DNA of 64,000 nucleotides from Oscillospiraceae bacterium (GTDB taxonomy: Bacteria; Bacillota; Clostridia; Oscillospirales; Acutalibacteraceae): positions 124,001-188,000 of the forward strand of contig DPVM01000010.1 of the NCBI GenBank assembly GCA_003526845.1, written 5' to 3'. A model generated the notes under the pieces. That model did not search any database, was not told the DNA's origin, and was given only the letters and a program-made list of their open reading frames with translations. Within the stretch, counting starts at the first letter, position 1, and each line of letters starts with the position of its first letter. Shown here piece by piece: positions 35,822 through 45,703 of this stretch. The position numbers were made by a program, and so were the translations under genes.

Positions 35822-38800
35822 ATGAAAAAATCTAAAATGAAAAAAATTACATCGGTTATAGTGTCATTGGCGCTCATAATTTCGTCAGTATTTATCTCAC
35901 CGATTATCGCAGGCGCCGTTTCAACTCCGCCGCAACTTGAATCAACCGCTGTTCAGTTTTGGGCAGACCCCGAAAATACTCTCACTCAAAACGATCTCAA
36001 TTCCTTTAACAGCGGAACAAATATAACAATGGTCGGTGCTGTCGGCGTTTATGCGCGCAGTACATCGTCAACAAACTATTATTTGTTTCTCCCATCATCT
36101 GCAGATTGCAACAACCTCAAGGTGTGGTTTAATGCGTCAACGGCTTCAATTGATTCAACTATAATTAAAAGCGGCGAGCCGACAAACGCTTTTGCTGATA
36201 TTGCGGCAGGCGGAGTGTCAAAAACATATACACTCGACCTTGATGGCGCAAAATATTCTGTTACCGCTATGAAGAGCGGCGATATAGGTGCCGTTTATGT
36301 TGATACGACATCAGGCTCAATTTCAAATGTTTATAATTCCAATGAGCATGACTCGTCTGAGGCAGGCACAATTATGGTTATTGATGCCAACGGCAAGGTT
36401 AACTATGACGGTGCGCTTGATAAAATCCAGGGCCGCGGCAACGGCACATGGGGCGCCACAAATAAAAGACCGTTTAACATTAAACTCGGTGTTTCGACAT
36501 CACTGCTCGGCATGAGCAAGGCAAAAAAATGGTGTCTTCTTGCAAACGAGGCTGACGAAACACTTATCAAGAACCAACTTACTTATGATTTTGCCGACTA
36601 TATTGGCATTAAGTATCAGCCGCACTGCAAGCCGGTTGATTTGTATGTCAATCAGCAGTATTTAGGCTCATATCAGCTTTCCGAAAAGGTTGAGATTAAA
36701 TCAAACAGACTCAATATTTCGGACGCATATGAAAATCTTGAAATTGCAAACGGCACAACCGACGCAACAACGGGCGTAACAACTCCTGCCGACTTGTCGG
36801 GCACAACCGTCAAAACAGTAAACTCAAGCGGTCAGCAGGTTTCGTTAGGTACGGGCAGTATGCTTTTCGACAACACAAACTCCCAAACCGTCGGCGTAAG
36901 GCGATACTCCGACTCGCTTTCATCTCCTTCCGATGTTACCGGCGGATATTTGTATGAACTTGAAATTTCACAGCGTTGGATAGAGGAAAACGCAGGCTTT
37001 TGTGCATATAACCGTCAGGGTTGGGTAATCAAAAACTGTGACTATGCAACACCGAGTATGGTGAATTACAGTTATGATTTGCTCTATGCATTAGGCTCGG
37101 CTGTTTACAACGGCGGTGTTGTTCCGAACAAGTCGACAACAACTTCAACTCCGTTGCAAACAGTTTTTACAATGCGAACAACGACAAATCCCGCTCCCGC
37201 AACGGAATATCAAAACAAAAAGTGGAGCGATATTCTCGATGCCGATTCTGCCGTAAGGTATTATTGGACTCAGGAATATTTCAAAAATATGGACTCCTCT
37301 ACATCGTCAACATATTTTTATAAAGACAGCGACAGCAAAGATTCAAAACTTTACGCCGGCCCTATGTGGGATATGGATAACACAATTATGTATAACAAAT
37401 CGGAGTCAAGATGGGGCTGTGATTTGTCATCACCCGAGGGCTGGTACACAAAAAATGCCCGCATCTATCGTTTCAGATCAAACGATTCGTCAACAAAATA
37501 TTCAAAAGACAGTGAGGCTCCGCTCAATTTCTATGCCGCACTTGCAACAAACTGCAGCGACTTTTGGGCAATGGCAGAAACATATTGGTATTCGACAATA
37601 GAGCCGGCAACACAAATCCTGCTCGGCAACGCAACCGACCCCAAGGGCATTTTGCATTCAACGGAATATTATGTGAAAACGGTTGAAAAATCAAATGCTA
37701 TGGACAATTTGAGATTGAATCTCAACAGCGACAAGGCATATGACAGCAATGCTGTTATCAAGAGCATAAACAATTGGTTTACAAGCCGTAATAATTGGAT
37801 TGACAGCCAAATTGCAAAGACAGACATTGCAAACGCTACGGTCACAATAAAAAGCGTCGGTAAATGCACCGGCACACCGATTGTCCCCGATTACACCGTT
37901 ACATACAACGGCAACACTCTTATCGAGGGCGCAGATTACACGGCTGAATATTCAAACAATGTTCAGGCATCCGCAATTGCAAAAATCACCTTGACCGGTA
38001 AGGGAAAATATACAGGCACAAAGACGGTTTCGTTCACAATCAATTCGGGCACGCTTGTAGGCGGCAGTGCTTCAATCCCCGAAACGGCATACGCAGGCGA
38101 CACATTAAGCGTTGATGTTAAAAATGCCGACGGAATTGCAATCACCGATTTTGTTACATATCAGTGGCAGGCAAACGGCACAAATATCAGCGGTGCAAAT
38201 TCTAAAGAATATACCGTAACCGAAAGCGACAAGGGCAAGACTCTCACCGTCAAGGTCGGCGGCGACGGCTCAAATGTTGCTTCAATCGCAATCACATCAA
38301 ACAACTGTGCCGTTTCGGAAAATAACAAGCACCTCAGCTATACAAAAACTCTTGCATCGTGGAATTATGACTACACAGCCGATTCGGCGGCTCTTACTTC
38401 GTCTGACGGCTCCGGCAATTCATATTACTACTTTGCAACAAGCGGCGAAAATGCATCAACCGCAAAACTCACTGCATCTGTAAACTCAACATCGTCTGCA
38501 CCGATTTCATGGTCAGGCACGGCAGATTTGTATTACAATCCGTCAACAAGCGCAGGTACAGACCAAACACCGGTGATTGCGACGAGTAAAACTGACGGAA
38601 TTGCATGGGGCGAATATCCTTATTTCAATACTGTTGTTTCTACCGCCGGATATGAAAATATCCACTTCAGCGCAAGGCTCGGCGGCACAAAGAAGGGCCC
38701 GAGAGATTGGAAACTTCAGTATTCAGTAGACGGCATAAATTATAAGGATGTCGAAAATGCATCATATTCAATCACTAAGAACAAATCAATGGAGCTTGCG

Positions 38801-41056
38801 TTTGACGATATTGCTCTCCCGGCAGAATGCAATAACAAATCCGCCGTATATATTCGTATGGTTGTTTCAAGTAATGTTGCGATAAACGGCATAAACACCA
38901 TTGTCGGTCAAAAGAGCGGCGATGCGGCAGTAAACAATATTGCGATTACGGGCGCGTCAACATCGGCTGTTACGGCTCTCACCGCTCCCGAAATTTCAAC
39001 TTCGTCAACAAACGGCGATTCCTCTGTTTTGTTTGATACCAATACACTTACCGTTGCCGACACAAACGGCGGCGCCGATGTTTACTACTCGGTTAACGGC
39101 GGCGAGGATAAATTATACAGCGGTTCGTTCAATCCGTTTGACTCCGCAAGCGCAAAAATCGGCGACAAGGCAACAATCACCGCATATGCGAAATTTGAGG
39201 ATATTAAGTCAGATACCGTTACATACACCGCTACATTCGGCGGCGTAAATATCATCAACTTTGATTATTCCGATTATTCTCAAAATGTTTCAAACGGCGC
39301 AGTTTTCTCAACAGGCGGTGTGTATGGCAAAAGCGGAAAAATGACCGCTTATACAGACGGCAAATCACAGTTTGTTCCGCTTTGGAAGGCTGCAAATAAC
39401 GCTTATTGCGTAGCACCGGATGACGGCGCGCTTTGGTCATCGGAGTCGGGCTTCACATTTGAAATTTCGACAGCAGGCTATACAGGCACGGCGTTTACAT
39501 GCAAGGCTTATACAACCGCATCAGGACCGAAATCAGTTTCGCTCCAATACAGCCTCGACGGAAAATCTTGGACAGATGTTAAAAAGAATATCGCCCTTCC
39601 GGCAAACGGCGCGCTCGAACAGTTTATGCTCACAGAGTCGCTCCCGTCGGAATGTGACAACAAGACAAAGGTTTATGTTCGCCTTGCCACAACCGAAAAC
39701 TCGACTTCTTCGGGCTTAACGCTTCACAATAACGCGTCAAAAGGCAATTTATATGTCAACTCCGTTTATGTAAGCGGCGAGGACAGCGGCGATTACAAAA
39801 TGCCTTACACCGAAAAGACTTCAGATTATTTCGGCTTGGGCGCAATCAAGTATATAAGTCCCGACAATAAAACGATGCACTATATCGTAACCGATTCGTC
39901 ATCAAAAGTTTTGCTTTCGGGTGAATATCCGAGCGCAACGGGAATTGTTATCGCAAATGCCGCACAATTCAATCCAAATTCCAAAAATGAGTACAAGGTG
40001 ACCGTTTGGGAGGGTGATGTTGACGATAAATCACAGGTAAATTCAAGAAATTTCTATTATAAGGGTGACACGGTAACAAAATTCAGTTATAATGATTCAA
40101 AGAGATTGTTATCAAGCTATATCAGCCCTGATGAAAAATCCGCAACGAACACCTCGGGTGCAAATGCGGGCACAATTGCAATGTATCCCGATTCGTCAAC
40201 ACCTGCAACGCTTTCATACACAAACACATACGGCGTTAAGGTTTCAGCATCCGCAACATCACCGTTTGCCGCAACAAAATCGCTCGATAATCCGTCGGGC
40301 AACGGCTATTGGCTCATCAAAACAAGCACCAAAGGATTTACAGATTTGACTCTCACTCTCGAGCAACTCTCGTCTAACAAGGGTCCGCGCGACTGGGGTC
40401 TTGCATATTCCACCGACGGCAAAACATACACTTATGTTGCATCGTCAAATGTTCGTGCAATCAGCAACGATTCCGCAACATCAACCGTTGAAACATACAA
40501 CAACTTTGCGCTTCCGTCGGTTTGTGATGACCAAAGCGAACTTTATCTCAAAATATTCATTAACGGCGGCGAGGCTGTCAGCGGCGATGAGCTTGAGCTT
40601 TATACCTCGGGCAACACGGGTATGAACGGCATTGAGATTTGCGGTATTGCAAAGGCAAAAACAGTTCAGGTTGCCGTAACAACAGTCGGAATTACAGATA
40701 AGAAGAGCACGGCAAGCAACCTCGCTGTTGATTCAACAATCACCGTTGACGGCGTTGAATACAAAACAACCGACGGCGTTGCAACAATCCCGATGACAGC
40801 AGGCGAAACATATGAGGTGACTGCAAGTGCAAACGGCACATTTGCACGCACCGTTTCGGTTAAAGCGGCAGAGGGCGTGGCAGTAACAATCCCGATTGTA
40901 TGTGTTGATTTAAACGGCGACGGTATTGTTAACGGCAAGGACTTTGCGCGTGCATTGCGCATTTCCGACGCGGAGCGTTCAAATGCTTATCAGGATATGC
41001 TCTATAATCTCCTCAACATTAGGGAGTCAACTTTCACCTACGCCGATTTGTATTAA
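35822..41056 (+). CDS. Secreted CotH-kinase protein with dockerin-like tail
   Basis: 1744 residues. After a signal peptide (cleavage near AGAVS, ~36) and an N-terminal beta region, a CotH kinase domain spans about residues 155-620: IQGRGNGTWGATNKRPFNIKL (nucleotide-site Arg/Lys), KKWCLLANEADETLIKN, NQQYLGSYQLSEKVEI and AGPMWDMDNTI with the metal-binding Asps. Ig-like modules follow (about 680-840), then three related ~75-residue beta modules (~942-1016, ~1218-1288, ~1504-1580) with the shared core LQYSxDGxxYxxV...LPxxCxNKxxVYxR. A single EF-hand dockerin-like loop, DLNGDGIVNGKDFARAL, ends the chain. CotH phosphorylates spore-coat protein serines in Bacillus; the surface substrate here is unknown. 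Confidence 0.9.
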   Translation: MKKSKMKKITSVIVSLALIISSVFISPIIAGAVSTPPQLESTAVQFWADPENTLTQNDLNSFNSGTNITMVGAVGVYARSTSSTNYYLFLPSSADCNNLKVWFNASTASIDSTIIKSGEPTNAFADIAAGGVSKTYTLDLDGAKYSVTAMKSGDIGAVYVDTTSGSISNVYNSNEHDSSEAGTIMVIDANGKVNYDGALDKIQGRGNGTWGATNKRPFNIKLGVSTSLLGMSKAKKWCLLANEADETLIKNQLTYDFADYIGIKYQPHCKPVDLYVNQQYLGSYQLSEKVEIKSNRLNISDAYENLEIANGTTDATTGVTTPADLSGTTVKTVNSSGQQVSLGTGSMLFDNTNSQTVGVRRYSDSLSSPSDVTGGYLYELEISQRWIEENAGFCAYNRQGWVIKNCDYATPSMVNYSYDLLYALGSAVYNGGVVPNKSTTTSTPLQTVFTMRTTTNPAPATEYQNKKWSDILDADSAVRYYWTQEYFKNMDSSTSSTYFYKDSDSKDSKLYAGPMWDMDNTIMYNKSESRWGCDLSSPEGWYTKNARIYRFRSNDSSTKYSKDSEAPLNFYAALATNCSDFWAMAETYWYSTIEPATQILLGNATDPKGILHSTEYYVKTVEKSNAMDNLRLNLNSDKAYDSNAVIKSINNWFTSRNNWIDSQIAKTDIANATVTIKSVGKCTGTPIVPDYTVTYNGNTLIEGADYTAEYSNNVQASAIAKITLTGKGKYTGTKTVSFTINSGTLVGGSASIPETAYAGDTLSVDVKNADGIAITDFVTYQWQANGTNISGANSKEYTVTESDKGKTLTVKVGGDGSNVASIAITSNNCAVSENNKHLSYTKTLASWNYDYTADSAALTSSDGSGNSYYYFATSGENASTAKLTASVNSTSSAPISWSGTADLYYNPSTSAGTDQTPVIATSKTDGIAWGEYPYFNTVVSTAGYENIHFSARLGGTKKGPRDWKLQYSVDGINYKDVENASYSITKNKSMELAFDDIALPAECNNKSAVYIRMVVSSNVAINGINTIVGQKSGDAAVNNIAITGASTSAVTALTAPEISTSSTNGDSSVLFDTNTLTVADTNGGADVYYSVNGGEDKLYSGSFNPFDSASAKIGDKATITAYAKFEDIKSDTVTYTATFGGVNIINFDYSDYSQNVSNGAVFSTGGVYGKSGKMTAYTDGKSQFVPLWKAANNAYCVAPDDGALWSSESGFTFEISTAGYTGTAFTCKAYTTASGPKSVSLQYSLDGKSWTDVKKNIALPANGALEQFMLTESLPSECDNKTKVYVRLATTENSTSSGLTLHNNASKGNLYVNSVYVSGEDSGDYKMPYTEKTSDYFGLGAIKYISPDNKTMHYIVTDSSSKVLLSGEYPSATGIVIANAAQFNPNSKNEYKVTVWEGDVDDKSQVNSRNFYYKGDTVTKFSYNDSKRLLSSYISPDEKSATNTSGANAGTIAMYPDSSTPATLSYTNTYGVKVSASATSPFAATKSLDNPSGNGYWLIKTSTKGFTDLTLTLEQLSSNKGPRDWGLAYSTDGKTYTYVASSNVRAISNDSATSTVETYNNFALPSVCDDQSELYLKIFINGGEAVSGDELELYTSGNTGMNGIEICGIAKAKTVQVAVTTVGITDKKSTASNLAVDSTITVDGVEYKTTDGVATIPMTAGETYEVTASANGTFARTVSVKAAEGVAVTIPIVCVDLNGDGIVNGKDFARALRISDAERSNAYQDMLYNLLNIRESTFTYADLY

Positions 41057-41075
41057 TTGAAAGGATGTACTGATT

Positions 41076-42320
41076 TTGAATATGAGAAAAAGGCTTTTAT
41101 CGTTGCTTACGGCGATTATTGTAGTGCTCGCTTTTGTCGGGTATTGCTTTACCTCGTCTGCAAAGACATTTCAAAATATAAAGCTTGATGTTATTTATAC
41201 CGATTCTTTCAGCGGCGAGGGTGATATGATTTGGTACACCTACACTCCTGAGGATTCAGGCACATATTCATTTATCAGCTACACTGTTGCAAAAACAATT
41301 GCTTATTTATACACAAGGTCGGTTGATGAAAACGGCATTATGTCTTATCACGGCCTTGCGTATGCTCCGGCAAGCGACCCGAATTATCTTGAAACGGGCG
41401 TCAGGACCTTTGTCGACCCACTTTCGGGTGTGACATATACTCACTCGGCAACTTCGTTTCGCCTTACATATCATCTTGAAAAAGGCACAACATATTATTT
41501 TGCGGCAGGTCGCCAAAATCAAAACGACAATAGGGGCGAAATCAGTGTTCGACTCAAGTGCGACGAGTATGACAACACTGTTTTGCAAAGCGTTAATGTT
41601 ACAAGCTCGTCAACGCTCACTTGGTTTACGGACGGTGAGTGGCGCACCGATTCGTCGGGCGAAAGCTACTATTGGTATGACCCGAGCAAAATTATTCAAA
41701 ATATGACCGTTACCATCACATACAAGGACGGCTCGACCTCATCGGTTACGGGCGGAAAAAATGTCATCGACGGCTATGCAATCAGCTATAATTATGACCA
41801 GTCAAAAACGCATTGGTATTACGAAGGCTCGGATAAATACACCGAAAATATTATGACAGTTACTGTCGGCACCGTAAGCTGTCAATACAATGTTGTTATT
41901 AAACAGGGCGCGCTTTACAGCGTTCAGGGCATCGTTTCAGACTATGTAACGGGCGACGCAATTAAGGGCGCGACAATCAACATTGCCGGAAAAACCGTTG
42001 CCACAACGGATTCTAAGGGACTATTTAATTTCGGCTATTCACCCGGTGTTTATGAAATCACGATTAAAGCGCCGTACGGCATCGACAGAAAAGCAATGCT
42101 CACCGTCAGCGCGCAGGATGTTACAAAGAATGACCACACCTCAACACCGATTTCGATTATTGTCGGCGATTATGTTAAGGACGGCATTATAAACGGCAAG
42201 GATTTTGCCTATGCATTGCATAATTCAAGCGGCGACACAAATCCCGATGAGATAACGGCAAAGTTTAAAAAACAGCTCAATTTCACCGATAAGGTTTATG
42301 ACACGCTTCAATTAAAATAG
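41076..42320 (+). CDS. Secreted beta-domain protein with dockerin-like tail
   Basis: 414 residues. A short signal peptide (to about residue 30) is followed by a beta domain beginning VIYTDSFSGEGDMIWYTYTPEDSG, which resembles carbohydrate-binding/pre-peptidase beta-sandwiches, and an Ig-like module (VTITYKDGSTSSVTGG...YNVVIKQG). Next come a carboxypeptidase-regulatory-like module (VQGIVSDYVTGDAIKGATINIAGKTV) and a single calcium-loop tail, DYVKDGIINGKDFAYAL. The same INGKDFAxAL motif ends the preceding CotH protein. The start is TTG 41076 because AAGGA is 9 bases before it; ATG 41082 would be 15 bases away. It lies 19 bp after the CotH gene and is the last gene before a terminator. Confidence 0.8.
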   Translation: MNMRKRLLSLLTAIIVVLAFVGYCFTSSAKTFQNIKLDVIYTDSFSGEGDMIWYTYTPEDSGTYSFISYTVAKTIAYLYTRSVDENGIMSYHGLAYAPASDPNYLETGVRTFVDPLSGVTYTHSATSFRLTYHLEKGTTYYFAAGRQNQNDNRGEISVRLKCDEYDNTVLQSVNVTSSSTLTWFTDGEWRTDSSGESYYWYDPSKIIQNMTVTITYKDGSTSSVTGGKNVIDGYAISYNYDQSKTHWYYEGSDKYTENIMTVTVGTVSCQYNVVIKQGALYSVQGIVSDYVTGDAIKGATINIAGKTVATTDSKGLFNFGYSPGVYEITIKAPYGIDRKAMLTVSAQDVTKNDHTSTPISIIVGDYVKDGIINGKDFAYALHNSSGDTNPDEITAKFKKQLNFTDKVYDTLQLK

Positions 42321-42343
42321 TATATAAGCAGTATATATAAAAT

Positions 42344-42384
42344 AAAGGCGTTGAAAGTACACATTGTGCTTTCAACGCCTTTTT
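42344..42384. terminator. Bidirectional terminator, CotH cluster versus HAD gene
   Basis: AAAGGCGTTGAAAG pairs perfectly with CTTTCAACGCCTTT, followed by T residues; A-rich on the opposite side, so usable by both converging units. Confidence 0.88.
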
Positions 42385-42398
42385 CGGTGCCGCATATT

Positions 42399-43061
42399 TT
42401 ATACATATTTTAAAACATCTATAATGTCGGTTATCACCGGCACATCGTCGCGCAGGTCTTTGTCCTTAAACCAGCCGTAATTCATTCTTATTGCTTTCAT
42501 TCCCGCATCAAGTGCGCCTTTAATATCGTTTATCGGGTGGTCGCCGACATAAACACATTCCTCGGGTTTCAAATTCAGCCTTTTGGCAACGATTTTAAAA
42601 AGCTCGGGGTCGGGTTTGTGAACGCCGACATCTCCGCTGACCGTTACAATGTCGCAATACGGTCGCAGTCCGCTTTTGTCCATTTTGTGGTTTTGCAAAT
42701 ACGACGGACCGTTTGTGATTACTCCCACAATATATCCGCGTTTTTTAAGCTCCTTTAAAAGCTCGACGGAGTGGGGGAATATCACATTGTGGTCGCCGAA
42801 TGTTCTGTCATAATGCTCGGCAAGCTCCTCGGCAGGCGGTGCATCATTCCAGTCCCAAAGGCGGCGCAACTCTTTGCACCATTCAACACGGTTGACATAT
42901 CCGCCCTTGCCTGTTATGCGCATATCCTCCTTGCGCTTTTCTTTTTCTTCTTTTGAAATGCCGGGGCAGTAGGTGTCTAAAAAGGTGTCCATATACTTTT
43001 CAAACGCCGCCGTTCTGTCCTGCAATGTTTCGTCAAAATCAAATAATACTGCTTTTGTCAT
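42399..43061 (-). CDS. HAD-family hydrolase
   Basis: 220 residues. Motif I is LFDFDETLQDR, motif II VGVITNGP, motif III the Lys in GVHKPDP, motif IV YVGDHPINDIKGALDAG, with a helical cap between I and II (class I, Gph/YjjG-like). Likely a small-phosphate phosphatase; substrate not readable. It is the last gene of the rimP-to-ribF operon and overlaps ribF by 23 bp, so it is co-translated. FMN phosphatase-type activity would suit that neighbour but is only a guess. Confidence 0.85.
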   Translation of the reverse strand: MTKAVLFDFDETLQDRTAAFEKYMDTFLDTYCPGISKEEKEKRKEDMRITGKGGYVNRVEWCKELRRLWDWNDAPPAEELAEHYDRTFGDHNVIFPHSVELLKELKKRGYIVGVITNGPSYLQNHKMDKSGLRPYCDIVTVSGDVGVHKPDPELFKIVAKRLNLKPEECVYVGDHPINDIKGALDAGMKAIRMNYGWFKDKDLRDDVPVITDIIDVLKYV

Positions 43062-43863
43062 CTGTTAATTGTTTTTTGAGTTCCTCTGTTGAGGAAAACG
43101 CTCTTTCCTCTCTGATATATCTTATTAGCTCAATCCTCACGGTTTTGCCGTAAAGGTCACCGTTATAGTCAAAAATATGTGTTTCGCAAAGCGGCTTATC
43201 AACGCGCCATGTAGGGCGTATTCCGATATTTGTAAAGGATTTCATCGCCCTGCCGTCAACAATCGTTCTGCTTTCATAAACGCCGAATTTCGGTGTTACA
43301 AGTCCGTCGGGCAAGTGTTGGTTAAATGTTGGAAATCCGATAGTCCTGCCTCGCCTGTCACCGCAGATAACCTCGTTTTCAAATGTGAAATTGTAGCCGA
43401 GCATATCGTTTGCCTGCTCGATTTCGCCTGCGAGTATCGCCGAGCGGATTCTTGTTGAGCTGATCGGCTTGCCGTCATAGTCAAGGTGCTCGAGAATACG
43501 CACCCAAATGTCCTTTTCCTCAAGGTGGCGCCTCAAATCCATTGCCGACCACATTGCGTTTTTGCCGAAACGGAAATTAAAGCCGCAGAGGATAATCCCC
43601 GCATGCAGTCTGTCGATTAAAATATCGTCGATAAATTCCGTTGCCGACATATGTTTTATTTCGTTAAAATCCGCAAATATTGCGTTTGGATATTTTTCTT
43701 TAAAAATGCTTTTTTGCAAAAGCGAAAATCTGTTGTTCACACAGTAAATCACGGCGTTTTCGCCACCGGTTACAACAGTTTGGTGCGCTCTGTGCATTCC
43801 GTCAAAATCGCCGAGCGCAACCGATATTCGTTTTTTGTTTTCTTTTTCTTCCATTTTACTCAT
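43039..43863 (-). CDS. ribF: Bifunctional riboflavin kinase/FAD synthetase RibF
   Basis: 274 residues, somewhat shorter than the usual ~310. The N-terminal FAD synthetase part has SVALGDFDGMHRAHQ (nucleotide-binding HxGH variant, here MHRAH), GFNFRFGKNAMW and ISSTRIRSAI. The C-terminal flavokinase barrel has GFPTFNQHLPDGLVTPKFGVY, TNIGIRPTW and ETHIFDYNGDLYGK. It makes FMN and FAD from riboflavin. ATG 43863 overlaps the truB stop (ATGA). ribF commonly follows truB in Firmicutes, as here. Confidence 0.93.
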   Translation of the reverse strand: MSKMEEKENKKRISVALGDFDGMHRAHQTVVTGGENAVIYCVNNRFSLLQKSIFKEKYPNAIFADFNEIKHMSATEFIDDILIDRLHAGIILCGFNFRFGKNAMWSAMDLRRHLEEKDIWVRILEHLDYDGKPISSTRIRSAILAGEIEQANDMLGYNFTFENEVICGDRRGRTIGFPTFNQHLPDGLVTPKFGVYESRTIVDGRAMKSFTNIGIRPTWRVDKPLCETHIFDYNGDLYGKTVRIELIRYIREERAFSSTEELKKQLTDDKSSII

Positions 43864-44756
43864 TGCCGGTTTAAAAGCCGCGCAACCGATATTTCATCTT
43901 TGTTGCGTTGCCCCAAACCCAAAAATATTTTATCTGGTGAATATACAGTGCAAAGCTCGCCGCTTTTCGGCGGATTTTTTATTCTTGCAATATCAAGCGC
44001 GCCGCCGTTTGCAAACCGTTTTGTCTGCGCCGCCGTTACAAATATTTTGTGATAGTTGAGATACAACCTTTCAATGTCAACAAGCACGCTGTCAAATCCT
44101 GTGCCACTGTCCTTCATCTTTTGCAGTGCGTCAATTGTCGTGCAGTCATCAAGTGTAAAGCCCATTGCTCTTGTTCTGCAAAGTGCCGTCATCGTTGCGC
44201 CGCAACCGAGGCTTTTGCCTATATCGTCAATCAAACTGCGTATATATGTGCCCTTTGAGCACAGCACATCAATAGTGTATTCGTTTGTGCTTTCATTATA
44301 ATCAGAAAGCGTCAATTCTTTAATTTCAACTTTGCACGGCTCTCGCTTGATTTCGACACCCTGTCGTGCCAAATCATAAAGTCGCACGCCGTCAACCGAT
44401 TTTGCGCTGAACATCGGCGGTATCTGCATTATTTCGCCGACAAACGCGTCCATCGCTTTTTTAACATCCTCAACACCTGCGTTTACTTCGCTCTGCGACA
44501 AAATTTCGCCCGTTATGTCAAGGGTGTTTGTGGTTATTCCGAGTTTAAAAGTCGCGCGGTATCCCTTGTCGCTGTCCGGCAAAAAGTTTAAAAACTTTGT
44601 TGCGCCGCCGATTGTAATCGGCAAAACTCCCGTAGCCATAGGGTCAAGCGTGCCGGTGTGACCGACTTTTTTTTCTCTCGTAATACCGCGTATTTTCGCA
44701 ACAACACCGAAAGATGTAATATCCTTCGGCTTGTTGATACAGATTATACCTGTCAT
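43860..44756 (-). CDS. truB: tRNA pseudouridine(55) synthase
   Basis: 298 residues. Makes pseudouridine 55 in the T-loop of tRNA. Motifs are the N-terminal GIICINKPKDITS, the catalytic Asp in KKVGHTGTLDPMATGVLPI, the GYRATFKLGITTNTLD stretch, and the SKGTYIRSLIDDIGKSLGCGATM segment. The C-terminal PUA-like part is present. It overlaps ribF at its stop and nrnA at its start, inside the ribosome-maturation operon. Confidence 0.95.
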   Translation of the reverse strand: MTGIICINKPKDITSFGVVAKIRGITREKKVGHTGTLDPMATGVLPITIGGATKFLNFLPDSDKGYRATFKLGITTNTLDITGEILSQSEVNAGVEDVKKAMDAFVGEIMQIPPMFSAKSVDGVRLYDLARQGVEIKREPCKVEIKELTLSDYNESTNEYTIDVLCSKGTYIRSLIDDIGKSLGCGATMTALCRTRAMGFTLDDCTTIDALQKMKDSGTGFDSVLVDIERLYLNYHKIFVTAAQTKRFANGGALDIARIKNPPKSGELCTVYSPDKIFLGLGQRNKDEISVARLLNRQ

Positions 44757-45703
44757 TATTTAAGTAATTCCTTGCTTTTTTCTATGAGCATTTGCTTTGC
44801 CTCTTCAACGCCGCAGTCAAATCTGCAAGCCGCCGCCTGCTTGTGACCGCCGCCGCCGAATGCCTTTGCCAGCACTGATGCGTCAACGCTTTCATATGTG
44901 CGGATTGAGCATTTACAGGTTTTGTCTGCCTTTTCTCGAATTGTCAAGCCGATTTCAACGCCTTCGATTTGGCGAGTGAGCGGAGCGATTCCCTCCGACT
45001 CAAATTCGCCCGAGCCTGTTCTTTCGTACATATCCTGTGTAACGGTGATAACGCAAATCTTTTCGTTTTCAAAGAATTGCATACCCTCGATACAAAGACG
45101 CTCAAGAGCGGCATATGTTTTTGTTTTTGTTTCAAACATAAGGCGATTGATTGCACCGTTGTTTGCGCCGTAATCAATCAGCTCTGCTGCCGCACGGAAT
45201 GTGTTTGATGTTGTGCTTGAATATCTGAAACAGCCCGTGTCCGTTGTGATTCCCGTGAAAAGGCAGTTGGCAATCCCTCTGTCTATTTCGACATTCATCG
45301 ACTTGATAACCTTTAAAATCACCTCGCATGCCGCCGCAGCGTCTGCATTGAGCAAAAGATATTCGGAATATTCGTCATTCGTGCCGTGATGGTCGATACA
45401 AAGATTGATTTTGCCGCCGTATTGTTCCTTTAAATCTCCCAAAAGATTTTCAGTCGCAACATCCACCGCTACAATATACTCTTCTTTAAAATCAGGCATT
45501 TCAAGGTCTGAATAAAGATAGTCATATTTCTTTTGAATTTCGTCTGCGCAAATCACTCTTGCCTTTTTGCCGCATTTCAAAAGCGCGCGGCAAAGAGCAA
45601 ATCCGCATCCCAATGTGTCTCCGTCCGGGTGGGCATGGGTAAGAATAAGAATATTATCCTGCTCCTTCAAGATTTGAGCGCATTTTTCAACATTAATCTT
45701 CAT
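44756..45703 (-). CDS. nrnA: DHH-family oligoribonuclease/pAp phosphatase
   Basis: About 315 residues. Degrades 2-5-mer nanoRNAs and dephosphorylates pAp. DHH domain: LTHAHPDGDTLGC, the Asp in VAVDVATENL, DHHGTNDEYSEY and GITTDTGCFRYS. DHHA1 domain: KCSIRTYESVDASVLAKAFGGGGHKQAAAC. The frame starts at TTG 45709, but ATG 45703 has AAGGA with 8-base spacing and is preferred. It overlaps the rbfA end by 11 bp and ends at the truB start (ATG-TAA type overlap). Confidence 0.92.
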   Translation of the reverse strand: MKINVEKCAQILKEQDNILILTHAHPDGDTLGCGFALCRALLKCGKKARVICADEIQKKYDYLYSDLEMPDFKEEYIVAVDVATENLLGDLKEQYGGKINLCIDHHGTNDEYSEYLLLNADAAAACEVILKVIKSMNVEIDRGIANCLFTGITTDTGCFRYSSTTSNTFRAAAELIDYGANNGAINRLMFETKTKTYAALERLCIEGMQFFENEKICVITVTQDMYERTGSGEFESEGIAPLTRQIEGVEIGLTIREKADKTCKCSIRTYESVDASVLAKAFGGGGHKQAAACRFDCGVEEAKQMLIEKSKELLK

